From: Streptomyces violascens | GTDB lineage: Bacteria > Actinomycetota > Actinomycetes > Streptomycetales > Streptomycetaceae | Length of the DNA stretch: 64,000 nt | Direction of reading: 5' to 3' | Assembly (NCBI RefSeq): GCF_014649955.1 | Contig: NZ_BMUA01000025.1 | Coordinates: 1-64,000 of the forward strand | Shown here: in pieces, positions 24,607-34,966 of the stretch | Position numbering within the stretch: the stretch's first letter is position 1 | Layout: each line of letters opens with the position of its first letter | Notes under the pieces: generated by a model | Told to the model about the DNA's origin: nothing | Databases searched by the model: none | Seen by the model: only the letters and a program-made list of their open reading frames with translations | Position numbers and translations under genes: made by a program

Positions 24607-25989
24607 ATGGCGACGACCGAGTCCGAGCAGTTCGCGGCGCTGCTACGGGAGTTGAAGGACCGCTCGGGGCGCAGCTACGGAGTGCTCGCGGGCAAGCTCC
24701 ACATGAGTACGTCCACGCTCCACCGGTACTGCAACGGAGACGCGGTCCCGAACGAGTACGCACCCGTCGAGCGGCTCGCCCGGCTGTGCGGGGCGACCCC
24801 CGAGGAGTCCGTCGAACTGCACCGGCGCTGGATCCTCGCGGACGAGGCGCGGCGGCGCGCGCGAGGGGCGAACGCAGGGCCGGTTGCGGCCGAACCCGCG
24901 CCGGTGGCCGTCGAGCCCGCTCCGGTTCAGGCGCCCGAGCCGGCCGTCGAGTCCGCTCCGGTTCAGGAAACCCGGCCCGAGCCCGCGCTGGAATCCGAGG
25001 GGGACTCCGACGCCGTCGAGCTCCCCGACGTCGGCCCCGCCACCCCTCACGCCCCGAAACGTACGAGCCGATTCGGCAGCGGGAGGCTCAGCAGCAGGAA
25101 GGTGAGGCTCGGGCTCGTCGGGGCGGCCGTCGTCGCGCTCGCCGTGCCCGCCGTCGCCGTCGCGAGCCTGTCCGGGCACGACGACGACAAGAGCTCCACG
25201 GTCGCCGACGCCAAGGAGAGCGGCCCCACCCTCAAGAGCCCGTCCGCTCGCCCGCCGAACGGTTCGCCCAGCGCGCGCCCGAGCCCGTCCGGCTCATCCT
25301 CCCCGTCCGCCTCGTCGGGCAGCCCGGTCCCGAAGGGCCAGCCGAAGCACGCTCCGGAGGCGGGTGTTCCGGTCAGTGTCGGCATCAGCTCGTACGACTG
25401 GGAGGAGCCGTGCGGCAAGTTCTATCTGCTCGACCAGAAGCCCGGATCGGTGCCGCCGCCCCCGACGAACCTCCAGGACCGGCGCTCATGGGCGCGGGCG
25501 CTCAACGGGGTCGACGGCGAGGCGCTGAAACTGGAGCTGACCGTGACCGGCAAGAGCCCGGAACCCGTGGTGATCACCGGGATCAACGTGCGGGTGGTGG
25601 CGCGGCAGGCCCCGCTGAACTGGACGGCGTACTCGATGGGTTCGGGCTGCGGCAGCGGAATCGTGCCGCAGTCCTTCGACGTGAACCTGGACGCGGCCCA
25701 GCCGGTCAGCAAGCCGGTCGCCGGTCAGCAGGCCGACGCGGTCGTGCCGGCCAAGGACTTCCCGTTCAAGGTGTCCACGACCGACCCCGAGGTCTTCGAC
25801 CTGGATGTGCACACCCAGGCGAACGACGTCAGCTGGTACCTGGAGGTCAGCTGGAGCAGCGGTGACCGCTCCGGCAAGATCCCCGTCTACGACAAGGGGA
25901 AGCCGTTCCGCACCAGCGCGATCAAGGGCCGCCCGGCGTACGAGTACCGCCTGGACACCAACGTGTGGGACCACCTGGAAACCGGGTGA
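24607..25989 (+). CDS. Membrane-anchored HTH protein
   Basis: A 460-residue protein with an XRE-like HTH at the N terminus (GVLAGKLHMSTSTLHRYCNG, residues 25-45). An Ala/Pro/Glu linker with repeated APVQ/EPAPV units follows (about 90-140), then one membrane helix near 165-187. A Ser/Pro-rich stretch leads to an outer beta-rich domain of about 200 residues containing YDWEEPCGKFYLLDQ. The layout recalls RodZ, with DNA- or protein-binding inside and a sensor outside, but the outer domain is different. GGGGAGGGG precedes the ATG. It is divergent from the small membrane peptide and lipoprotein. Confidence 0.78.
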   Translation: MATTESEQFAALLRELKDRSGRSYGVLAGKLHMSTSTLHRYCNGDAVPNEYAPVERLARLCGATPEESVELHRRWILADEARRRARGANAGPVAAEPAPVAVEPAPVQAPEPAVESAPVQETRPEPALESEGDSDAVELPDVGPATPHAPKRTSRFGSGRLSSRKVRLGLVGAAVVALAVPAVAVASLSGHDDDKSSTVADAKESGPTLKSPSARPPNGSPSARPSPSGSSSPSASSGSPVPKGQPKHAPEAGVPVSVGISSYDWEEPCGKFYLLDQKPGSVPPPPTNLQDRRSWARALNGVDGEALKLELTVTGKSPEPVVITGINVRVVARQAPLNWTAYSMGSGCGSGIVPQSFDVNLDAAQPVSKPVAGQQADAVVPAKDFPFKVSTTDPEVFDLDVHTQANDVSWYLEVSWSSGDRSGKIPVYDKGKPFRTSAIKGRPAYEYRLDTNVWDHLETG

Positions 25990-26028
25990 ACCGGTCAACC
26001 GGGCAGCCCCACACGGGAGTTGGCGGTA

Positions 26029-27786
<1,758 letters not shown>

Positions 27787-27952
27787 GAGGTGCCGTTCCT
27801 GTCGGGAGTGAGGACGATTGCCCCCTGATTCTCCCACGCGGCCCCCTTCCCTTTCTCCCGAGATACGGGCAACCCCCAAGGAGCTCGTTCCGTCTGGGAG
27901 AATGGGCTTGCCAGCCTCTCCAAGGCATACGAGAAAGAAGGACGTGCCGACC

Positions 27953-29671
27953 GTGGCTCAGAGCAGCACCGAGACCGACTGGGTCTCCCGTTTCGCGGAC
28001 GATGTCATCGCCGAGTCGGAGCGACGTGCGCCTGGCAAACCGGTCGTCGTCGCGTCCGGCCTTTCGCCCTCCGGCCCCATCCACCTGGGCAACCTGCGCG
28101 AGGTCATGACCCCGCACCTGGTCGCGGACGAGATCCGCCGCCGCGGGTACGAGGTCCGCCACCTCATCTCCTGGGACGACTACGACCGCTACCGCAAGGT
28201 GCCGCAGGGCATCCCCGGGGTGGACGAGTCGTGGAACGAGCACATCGGCCGCCCGCTGACCTCGGTCCCGGCGCCGGTCGGCTCCGCGTACCCGAACTGG
28301 GCCGAGCACTTCAAGGCCGCCATGACCGCGGCCCTCGCGGAGCTGGGTGTCGAGTACGACGGCATCAGCCAGACCGAGCAGTACACGAGCGGTGTCTACC
28401 GCGACCAGGTGCTGCACGCGATGAAGCACCGCGGCGACATCGACGCGATCCTGGAGCAGTACCGGACCAAGAAGGCCCCGGGCAAGAAGTCGCAGAAGCC
28501 TCTCGACGAGGCCGAGCTGGAGGCCGCCGAGGGCTCCGGCGCGGCGGCCGAGGACGACGGCACGGGCTCGACGGGCTACTTCCCGTACAAGCCGTACTGC
28601 GGCGGCTGCGGCAAGGACCTCACGGTCGTGACGGCCTACGACGACGACACCACGGAGCTGACCTACACCTGCTCCGCGTGCGCGTTCTCGGAGACCGTCC
28701 GCCTCAGCGAGTTCAACCGCGGCAAGCTGGTCTGGAAGGTCGACTGGCCGATGCGCTGGGCGTACGAGGGCGTGATCTTCGAGCCCTCGGGCGTGGACCA
28801 CTCCTCGCCCGGCTCGTCGTTCCAGGTCGGCGGCCAGATCGTGTCGATCTTCGACGGCGTCCAGCCGATCGGCCCGATGTACGCCTTCGTCGGCATCAGC
28901 GGCATGGCCAAGATGTCCTCCTCGAAGGGCGGCGTCCCGACCCCGGCCGACGCGCTGCAGATCATGGAGCCGCAGCTGCTCCGCTGGCTGTACGCGCGCC
29001 GCAGGCCGAACCAGTCGTTCAAGATCGCCTTCGACCAGGAGATCCAGCGCCTGTACGACGAGTGGGACAAGCTGGAGGCGAAGGTCGCCGACGGCTCGGT
29101 GCTGCCCGCCGACGCCGCCGCGTACGCCCGGGCCGCCCGCACGGCCGCCGGTGAGCTGCCGCGCACCGCGCGTCCGCTGCCGTACCGCACGCTGGCCTCG
29201 GTGGTGGACATCACGGCGGGCCACGAGGACCAGACCCTGCGCATCCTCAGCGAGCTGGACCCGGCGAACCCGGTCACCTCGCTCGACGAGGTCCGCCCGC
29301 GCCTGGACCGCGCCGAGAACTGGATCACCACCCAGGTGCCGGCCGACCAGCGCACCCTGGTCCGCGAGGAGCCGGACACCGAGCTGCTCGGCTCGCTCGA
29401 CGACGAGGGCCGCGAGTCGCTGCGGCTCCTGGTCGAGGGCCTGGACTCGCACTGGTCGCTGGACGGGCTCACCACGCTCGTCTACGGCGTGCCGAAGGTG
29501 ATGGCGGGCCTGGCCCCCGACGCCAAGCCGACGCCCGAGCTGAAGGTCGCCCAGCGCTCGTTCTTCGCGCTGCTCTACAAGCTCCTGGTGAGCCGTGAGA
29601 CGGGGCCGCGGCTGCCCACCCTGCTCCTCGCAGTCGGCGCGGACCGGGTGCGCAAGCTGCTCGCCGCCTGA
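27953..29671 (+). CDS. lysS: Class I lysyl-tRNA synthetase
   Basis: A 572-residue synthetase of the archaeal-type class I family, not the common class II LysRS. The HIGH motif appears as PSGPIHLGNLREV and the KMSKS motif as MAKMSSSKGG. A zinc-ribbon-like insert has CGGCGK and CSACAF. The start is the GTG at 27953 with AGAAGGA 10 bases upstream; a GTG at 27944 is too close to that site. It is divergent from argS and closed by a 14-bp hairpin. Confidence 0.93.
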   Translation: MAQSSTETDWVSRFADDVIAESERRAPGKPVVVASGLSPSGPIHLGNLREVMTPHLVADEIRRRGYEVRHLISWDDYDRYRKVPQGIPGVDESWNEHIGRPLTSVPAPVGSAYPNWAEHFKAAMTAALAELGVEYDGISQTEQYTSGVYRDQVLHAMKHRGDIDAILEQYRTKKAPGKKSQKPLDEAELEAAEGSGAAAEDDGTGSTGYFPYKPYCGGCGKDLTVVTAYDDDTTELTYTCSACAFSETVRLSEFNRGKLVWKVDWPMRWAYEGVIFEPSGVDHSSPGSSFQVGGQIVSIFDGVQPIGPMYAFVGISGMAKMSSSKGGVPTPADALQIMEPQLLRWLYARRRPNQSFKIAFDQEIQRLYDEWDKLEAKVADGSVLPADAAAYARAARTAAGELPRTARPLPYRTLASVVDITAGHEDQTLRILSELDPANPVTSLDEVRPRLDRAENWITTQVPADQRTLVREEPDTELLGSLDDEGRESLRLLVEGLDSHWSLDGLTTLVYGVPKVMAGLAPDAKPTPELKVAQRSFFALLYKLLVSRETGPRLPTLLLAVGADRVRKLLAA

Positions 29672-29685
29672 CGTATCGCATGGCC

Positions 29686-29719
29686 GAGGGCCGTCACCCG
29701 ATCCCGGGTGGCGGCCCTC
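29686..29719 (+). terminator. Terminator after lysS
   Basis: GAGGGCCGTCACCC (29686-29699) pairs with GGGTGGCGGCCCTC (29706-29719) through 14 pairs, one of them G-U, with a 6-base loop. It begins 14 bases after the lysS stop. Confidence 0.8.
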
Positions 29720-29795
29720 GTTCCATCTTTCGATGTACAGCGGATTCCATCCCGGGCAGGAGCCGCCGGGCGCGACACCCGGGGACCATGGAGTC

Positions 29796-30020
29796 ATGAA
29801 CGCGTACATCACCAAGCAGGTCGCCGGGGCCATCGGCTGGGTCATCGGCATCCAGGGCGCACTCGGATTCGCCGGCGCGCAGTTCGGCGACGGACCCTGG
29901 GGCTTCCTGCACAAGCTCGTCGACATCCCGGCCGTCGGCTACCTCGCCCTGGCTGTCGTCGGTGCCGCCCTGGCCGTCTGGGGCGAGATGGCCAAGAAGG
30001 CCCGGCAGAACGCGGCGTGA
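29796..30020 (+). CDS. Small two-helix membrane protein
   Basis: 74 residues starting MNAYITKQVAGAIGW with two hydrophobic stretches (about 11-30 and 44-62) and a short basic tail KKARQNAA. No family is recognised. GGGGACC lies 8-14 bases before the ATG. It is convergent with the DUF2637 gene, only 7 bases away. Confidence 0.65.
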   Translation: MNAYITKQVAGAIGWVIGIQGALGFAGAQFGDGPWGFLHKLVDIPAVGYLALAVVGAALAVWGEMAKKARQNAA

Positions 30021-30027
30021 CGCGCCG

Positions 30028-31317
30028 TCAGGCGATGTGGTCCTCGGCGAGCTCGGCGTCGTAGCGCTGCTTGAAACCGGGGATCAGGCCGCGCAGCAGG
30101 GCGGTGCTGCGGGGGTGGGTCACTCCGTAGACATCAGAGAGGTGAATTTCGACGACCTCGATGCTCGGATAGTCGTTGTGCTGTCGCGCGAACTGGCGGA
30201 ACGCGCTGTACGCAGCCTGGGCGAACTCCGCGTCCTCCATGGAGGGTTCCTCGGCTTCCGGCGCGGGCTGCGGGTCGGCCGCGCGGGGGCCGGGTACACC
30301 GAGGCGGCGTTCGCGGCCGGGGCCCGCCGGGACCATCACGGGCTCCTGCTCGGGCTGGAGCCCGGCTTCCGCCTGCACGGCCGCTTCCGCTTCCGCCTGC
30401 GCTTGCCCGAAGGCCGGGTCGTACGTGCCCGCGTATTCCTCGGGCGATATGTGCTGGGCCGCGAACCAGGGGCTCTCGTGCGTGGTGGGCTGCTCCGGCT
30501 CGGCGTACGCCTGCTCCTGCTCGGGCTGCGGGGCCGGGGCCTGGCGCGGGGCTTCCTCGGGGGCGGAGTGGGCGTGGGCCGGGGGCAGTTCGGGCTGCAC
30601 GATCACCGGCGCGGGCGGCAGGAGCACCGGCTCCATGCCGGCCGCGGCGAGGCCGGCCGGGGCGGTCTCGGCGAGCGGGACGCCGAACTTCGCCAGGCGC
30701 AGCGGCATGAGGGATTCGACGGGGGCCTTGCGGCGCCAGGCGCGGCCGTAGACGGACTGGAGGCGGGCGCGGTAGATGAGGCGGTCCTGTTCGAGCTTGA
30801 TGACCTGCTCGTAGGAGCGCAGCTCCCACAGCTTCATGCGGCGCCACAGCAGGAAGGTGGGGACGGGGGAGAGCAGCCAGCGGGTGAGGCGGACGCCTTC
30901 CATGTGCTTGTCGGCGGTGATGTCGGCGATCCGGCCGACCGCGTGCCGGGCCGCTTCGACGGCGACGACGAACAGGACCGGGATGACCGCGTGCATGCCC
31001 ACGCCCAGCGGGTCCGGCCAGGCGGCGGCGCCGTTGAAGGCGATGGTGGCGGCCGTCAGCAGCCAGGCGGTCTGGCGAAGCAGCGGGAACGGGATGCGCA
31101 TCCAGGTCAGGAGCAGGTCGAGGGCGAGCAGCACACAGATGCCCGCGTCGACTCCTATCGGGAAGACGTAGGAGAAGTTGCCGAAGCCCTTCTTGAGCGC
31201 GAGCTCGCGGACCGCCGCGTACGAACCCGCGAAACCGATCCCGGCGATCACCACGGCACCCGCGACCACCAACCCGATCAGAATGCGGTGCGTGCGTGTC
31301 AGCTGAGTCGCGGCCAC
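30028..31317 (-). CDS. DUF2637 (SpdB-like) membrane protein
   Basis: A 429-residue protein. Four membrane helices fill residues 10-130 (for example RILIGLVVAGAVVIAGIGF and MHAVIPVLFVVAVEAARHAV). Next come a basic helical part, a long Pro/Gln/Glu/Ala-rich stretch (about 230-360), and a C-terminal HTH-like domain with PSIEVVEIHLSDVYGVTH. DUF2637 is related to SpdB spread proteins of Streptomyces conjugative plasmids, but chromosomal copies without other transfer genes, as here, are common. Function is unknown. Confidence 0.82.
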   Translation of the reverse strand: MAATQLTRTHRILIGLVVAGAVVIAGIGFAGSYAAVRELALKKGFGNFSYVFPIGVDAGICVLLALDLLLTWMRIPFPLLRQTAWLLTAATIAFNGAAAWPDPLGVGMHAVIPVLFVVAVEAARHAVGRIADITADKHMEGVRLTRWLLSPVPTFLLWRRMKLWELRSYEQVIKLEQDRLIYRARLQSVYGRAWRRKAPVESLMPLRLAKFGVPLAETAPAGLAAAGMEPVLLPPAPVIVQPELPPAHAHSAPEEAPRQAPAPQPEQEQAYAEPEQPTTHESPWFAAQHISPEEYAGTYDPAFGQAQAEAEAAVQAEAGLQPEQEPVMVPAGPGRERRLGVPGPRAADPQPAPEAEEPSMEDAEFAQAAYSAFRQFARQHNDYPSIEVVEIHLSDVYGVTHPRSTALLRGLIPGFKQRYDAELAEDHIA

Positions 31318-31367
31318 CCGCGCCCCCTCCCCTTGTCAAGCAACTGGCGGGCACAGCCTGGCACATG

Positions 31368-31409
31368 CGTACGGAGTCCGCCCCACAGGGGAGGGGCGGA
31401 CTCCGTACG
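31368..31409 (-). terminator. Terminator after the DUF3558 pair
   Basis: A perfect 17-bp stem (31368-31384 with 31393-31409) around an 8-base loop, 12 bases past the minus-strand stop at 31422. Confidence 0.82.
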
Positions 31410-31421
31410 GTTGCGCGAGCG

Positions 31422-32183
31422 CTACTTGTTGTTCGCGGTGGCCACCGCGGTGACCGCCTCCTTGGCGGTGACGGTGGCGCCCTCCTGGACCTCGTTGGTC
31501 TGGGGGGCGTCGGCGCCCTGGTAGCCGGTGCCGTTGTAGTCGACGGCGACCACGACGTTGGCGGTGCGGACCACGACGACGCCGTACTTGAAGTCCGCGT
31601 CGGTCTTCTTCAGGTCGAAGGTGATCGCGGTCGCCTGGTCGCCGAGGCCGGAGACCGGTGAGGTCTTCACGTTCTTCGCGTCCGCCGTCGACTGGGCGGC
31701 CGAGACGGCCCGCTCGAACTGCTTCTGGGCGAGCGCGTCGCCGGTGCCGAGGCCCTGCGCGGAGTCGTACCGCTTGAAGTCGACGTCGAGCCAGCGGTAG
31801 AGCGAGCCCTGGACGCCCTTGTCGTCGAGGCCGTTCCAGGTGCAGCTCGCCCGGGACTGCGGGTCGGAGGTCTTGCCGACCTCGCCCGCCTTCGTCTTCG
31901 CCTTGGGGACGTACTTGTCGATCGACCCCGCGCCGATCGACTGGCACGCCTCGGGGAGCTTCTTGAACTTCGCCGGGGCGAGCGAGGGCGACGAGGAGGC
32001 CTGCTTGCCGCCGGAGGCCGACGAGGACGCCGAGTCCGACTTCTTGTCGCCGCCCGAGTCGGAGGAGCAGCCCACTGCGACGAGCATCACAGGGACGGCG
32101 GCACAGGCGAGGACACGGGCGAGCCGGATGCGCGGGGCCGGGGCGTGGGCCTTTCCGGGGGTGGCCGGGGCTGATCGGTGCAT
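31422..32183 (-). CDS. DUF3558 lipoprotein, second of two
   Basis: A 253-residue lipoprotein with signal peptide and lipobox VAVGCSSD (Cys39). A Ser/Lys-rich linker is followed by the DUF3558 domain: LPEACQSIGAGSIDKYV at its start, then SRASCTWNGLD, the paired cysteines of this family. It is a paralogue of the gene just upstream, with a 34-base gap, and both would be exported. Function of the family is not established. Confidence 0.82.
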   Translation of the reverse strand: MHRSAPATPGKAHAPAPRIRLARVLACAAVPVMLVAVGCSSDSGGDKKSDSASSSASGGKQASSSPSLAPAKFKKLPEACQSIGAGSIDKYVPKAKTKAGEVGKTSDPQSRASCTWNGLDDKGVQGSLYRWLDVDFKRYDSAQGLGTGDALAQKQFERAVSAAQSTADAKNVKTSPVSGLGDQATAITFDLKKTDADFKYGVVVVRTANVVVAVDYNGTGYQGADAPQTNEVQEGATVTAKEAVTAVATANNK

Positions 32184-32217
32184 GATTCCTTCGCTCTTCG
32201 TTCTTCGCGCTGGCGCG

Positions 32218-33063
32218 CTATTCGCTGAACTGCTCGACGAGCCTGCCGGCCAGGGCCTGGGCCTGCTCCTGCAGCTCCTTGCTGTCGGGGACCACGGCGG
32301 ATGCCGCGGCCTGGGCGGTGTACTCGATGGTCACGATCACATTGGACGTACGGAAGACCACAGTGACGGTACGTTGTCCGGCCCCCGAACCGCTGTCGGA
32401 GCCGGACGGGGACAATACGTCGTTCACGAAGGCGGCGTCACCGAGCCCGCTCAGCCGGCGGGGCTGGAGACCGTCCGCGTCACTGCTCCCCGAGGGGCTC
32501 GGGGAGACCGGGGAACCGCTCGGCGGGGCCACCGGGACGGACGGGGTGCCGGGGGCGCCGGAGGCCGGCGAGCCGGACGGGGTCGGGGCAGCGGACGAGG
32601 TCGGAGCGGGTGCGGAGCTCTTGGGGGCGGGCAGGTTCGCCGCCGTCTCCTTCTTCCCGTACAGCTCCTTGGTCTGGTCGTCGTCGCTCACCGCGGGGTC
32701 GTAGGAGACGACCCGCTCGAAGTCGACCGTGAGCCTTCGCACACCGTCGGCCGTCTCGTCCTTCCAGCGGCAGCCGACCCGGCGGTCGGTGTCGTAGGTC
32801 AGGTCGGCGGTGCCCGCGTACTCCTTGGTGGCGTCGGCCTCCGCGAGGGCGGCCGCGCCCGGCAGCATCTCTTTCAGCACACTCTTGCTCACGGCCCGGC
32901 AGGGCTCGGGGAGGGTGCGGTACTTGCCGGGCTGCGCGGCGGCCGACTTGGGCACGCCCGCCTTGGAGTCGTTGGTGGAGCCGTCGTCGCCCGAGGCCGC
33001 CGAGCAGCCCGAAACGAGCGCCACAAGCAGCGCGAGACCGGGCACGTACGCCTTTCGCTGCAC
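32218..33063 (-). CDS. DUF3558 lipoprotein, first of two
   Basis: A 281-residue lipoprotein. The lipobox is LVSGCSAAS (Cys20). The DUF3558 core runs from LPEPCRAVSKSVLKEML through VGCRWKDETADGVRRL. A Pro/Ser-rich insert of about 60 residues (APTSSAAPTPSGSP and similar) splits the domain, which the sister gene lacks. The start is the GTG at 33063 with AAGGAG about 10 bases upstream. Confidence 0.82.
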   Translation of the reverse strand: MQRKAYVPGLALLVALVSGCSAASGDDGSTNDSKAGVPKSAAAQPGKYRTLPEPCRAVSKSVLKEMLPGAAALAEADATKEYAGTADLTYDTDRRVGCRWKDETADGVRRLTVDFERVVSYDPAVSDDDQTKELYGKKETAANLPAPKSSAPAPTSSAAPTPSGSPASGAPGTPSVPVAPPSGSPVSPSPSGSSDADGLQPRRLSGLGDAAFVNDVLSPSGSDSGSGAGQRTVTVVFRTSNVIVTIEYTAQAAASAVVPDSKELQEQAQALAGRLVEQFSE

Positions 33064-33264
33064 GGCTTCCAGGCTCCTTTCAGCAGGACGACGCAAGAAA
33101 AAGCGGTTGCCGCCCGAGGGCGGTGGCCGGACACAATGTGTATCGCACGCGCACCTGTGAACGCCGGTCCACTGTCCTGGATGTGGATGTTGGCGCCAGT
33201 TTTGCCTTTCGTGCACTTTCAGGCGCTTTGGTGCCGTTTTCTGCTCTCGGGGGATCGAGGAATT

Positions 33265-34458
33265 ATGTCGTACGTGGAGATGCCCGGGGCACGGGTGCCC
33301 ATCAGGATGTGGACGGACCCGGCGTCGGTGGACTCGGGCGCGCTGGAGCAGCTGCGCAATACGGCCACTCTGCCGTGGATCAAGGGCCTCGCCGTGATGC
33401 CGGACGTCCACTACGGCAAGGGCGCCACGGTCGGCTCGGTCATCGCCATGCAAGGCGCGGTGTGCCCGGCCGCTGTGGGCGTCGACATCGGCTGCGGCAT
33501 GTCCGCGGTCAAGACGTCGCTGACCGCCAACGATCTTCCGGGCGATCTCTCCCGGCTCCGCTCGAAGATCGAGCAGGCCATCCCGGTGGGCCGGGGCATG
33601 CACGGCGACCCGGTGGACCCGAGGCGGCTGCACGGCTTCTCGCTGTCGGGGTGGGACGGGTTCTGGGAGCGGTTCGGGGGGATCGCCGAGGCGGTCAAGT
33701 TCCGCGAGGAACGGGCCGCGAAGCAGATGGGAACGCTCGGATCCGGAAACCACTTCGTCGAGTTCTGTCTGGACGAGTCGGGTTCGGTCTGGCTGATGTT
33801 GCACTCCGGGTCCCGGAACATCGGCAAGGAGCTCGCCGACTTCCACATCGGCGAGGCCCGGAAACTGCCGCACAACCAGGGCCTGGTCGATCGTGACCTG
33901 GCCGTCTTCATCGCGGACACCCCGCAGATGGCGGCGTACCGGGGCGACCTGTTCTGGGCGCAGGAGTACGCGAAGTACAACCGGGCGATCATGATGGCGC
34001 TCTTCCAGGACGTGGTCCGCAAGGAGTTCAAGAAGGCCAAGGTGACCTTCGAAGCGGTCATTTCCTGTCACCACAACTATGTGGCGGAGGAGCGGTACGA
34101 CGGCATGGACCTGCTGGTCACCCGCAAGGGCGCGATCCGTGCGGGCTCCGGCGACTTCGGGATCATCCCGGGCTCGATGGGCACGGGTTCGTACATCGTG
34201 AAGGGCCTCGGCAACGCGGCGTCCTTCAACTCGGCCTCGCACGGCGCGGGCCGCAAGATGAGCCGCAGCGCGGCGAAGCGGACGTTCTCGACGCGGGACC
34301 TGGCCGAGCAGACGCGCGGCGTGGAGTGCCGCAAGGACGCGGGTGTGGTGGACGAGGCCCCGGGCGCCTACAAGCCGATCGAGAAGGTCATGGACCAGCA
34401 GCGCGACCTGGTGGAGGTCGTGGCGAAGCTGAAGCAGGTGGTGTGCGTCAAGGGCTGA
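33265..34458 (+). CDS. rtcB: RtcB-family RNA ligase
   Basis: A 397-residue tRNA-splicing/RNA-repair ligase that joins 2',3'-cyclic phosphate or 3'-phosphate ends to 5'-OH ends using GTP and Mn2+. All core motifs are present: VGVDIGCGM (metal Asp and Cys), GSGNHFVE, MLHSGSRNIG, SCHHNY, and the guanylylated His in SASHGAGRKMSR. The start is ATG 33265 with GAGGAA just upstream; the frame is open far upstream but antisense to the lipoproteins. No RtcA or RtcR is nearby. Foldable sequence follows (34625-34829). Confidence 0.95.
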   Translation: MSYVEMPGARVPIRMWTDPASVDSGALEQLRNTATLPWIKGLAVMPDVHYGKGATVGSVIAMQGAVCPAAVGVDIGCGMSAVKTSLTANDLPGDLSRLRSKIEQAIPVGRGMHGDPVDPRRLHGFSLSGWDGFWERFGGIAEAVKFREERAAKQMGTLGSGNHFVEFCLDESGSVWLMLHSGSRNIGKELADFHIGEARKLPHNQGLVDRDLAVFIADTPQMAAYRGDLFWAQEYAKYNRAIMMALFQDVVRKEFKKAKVTFEAVISCHHNYVAEERYDGMDLLVTRKGAIRAGSGDFGIIPGSMGTGSYIVKGLGNAASFNSASHGAGRKMSRSAAKRTFSTRDLAEQTRGVECRKDAGVVDEAPGAYKPIEKVMDQQRDLVEVVAKLKQVVCVKG

Positions 34459-34506
34459 GGCGCCGATTGGCGGTGCGGCCGGCCGGCGCGCGGGGGAGCG
34501 CGGCCG

Positions 34507-34530
34507 GGCCGGGGGCTCTCGCCCCCGGCC
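34507..34530 (+). terminator. Terminator after rtcB
   Basis: GGCCGGGGGC (34507-34516) pairs perfectly with GCCCCCGGCC (34521-34530) around TCTC, 48 bases past the rtcB stop. Confidence 0.7.
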
Positions 34531-34624
34531 GCCGCCTCTTCCCGGCCCGCATGCCGGGAAAGCGCCGGAACGGGCGCGCGGCTGTGCCTTCGGCGAGCCG
34601 AAGGCCTGCCGGGCACTGCCCGTA

Positions 34625-34769
34625 TCACGAGGACGTACCGGGGAGGGGTCCGGCTTTGTCCGGGCGGCGGTGGCAGAAGCCGCTCGGTGTCCGCGGGACG
34701 CCCGGCAGGGCATCGTCTGCCCATGCCCTGCACTGCCGGTTCTGGCGTACGCGGACAACGTCCTCGTGA
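34625..34769 (+). ncRNA. Candidate structured RNA element next to rtcB
   Basis: TCACGAGGACGT (34625-34636) and its exact complement ACGTCCTCGTGA (34758-34769) would close a 145-base domain. Inside are CCGGGCG/CGCCCGG around a smaller AGAA-loop hairpin, and GCAGGGCA/TGCCCTGC. The strand is assumed from rtcB. It could be a noncoding RNA; bacterial Y RNAs (YrlA) are often encoded near rtcB and share the layout of a closing stem over a branched domain. I see no Ro/Rsr gene and no convincing tRNA-like T arm, so that identity is only a guess. Confidence 0.35.
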
Positions 34770-34780
34770 CAGCGGACGTC

Positions 34781-34829
34781 AGGACGATCCGGCGCCACCC
34801 CTGTTGTGGGGTGTGCCACTGATCGTCCT
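34781..34829. other. Long interrupted hairpin
   Basis: AGGACGATC (34781-34789) pairs with GATCGTCCT (34821-34829). Inner pairs GGC/GCC and CACCCC/GGGGTG give about 18 bp with small bulges and a TGTTGT loop. It starts 12 bases after the 145-base element. The rest of the gap up to 34966 has only CCGCT-GAAA-AGCGG (34876-34889). Confidence 0.6.
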
Positions 34830-34966
34830 CAACCAGCATGCAGGAAGCGGCGGTAGTTTTCCGCTGAAGATTTATCCGCTGAAAAGCGGGGTGGGAAAAG
34901 ATCCGGCCCGGCGGGCGGGAAGTCGTGGTCACGTGGCCGGAAGGGCCCTGACCTGGTGACGCGGTG

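Noticed and set aside
30028..31317. DUF2637 protein as a sign of an integrated conjugative plasmid
   Set aside because: No integrase, replication gene, TraB, attachment site or tRNA is nearby.
31819..33264. Upstream extension of the rtcB frame
   Set aside because: It is antisense to the DUF3558 lipoproteins, and the RtcB family starts at MSYVEMPGARVP with its own ribosome binding site.
34625..34769. The element as a tRNA or tmRNA
   Set aside because: No acceptor-CCA, no GGTTCGAATCC-type T arm and no proper D arm are seen.
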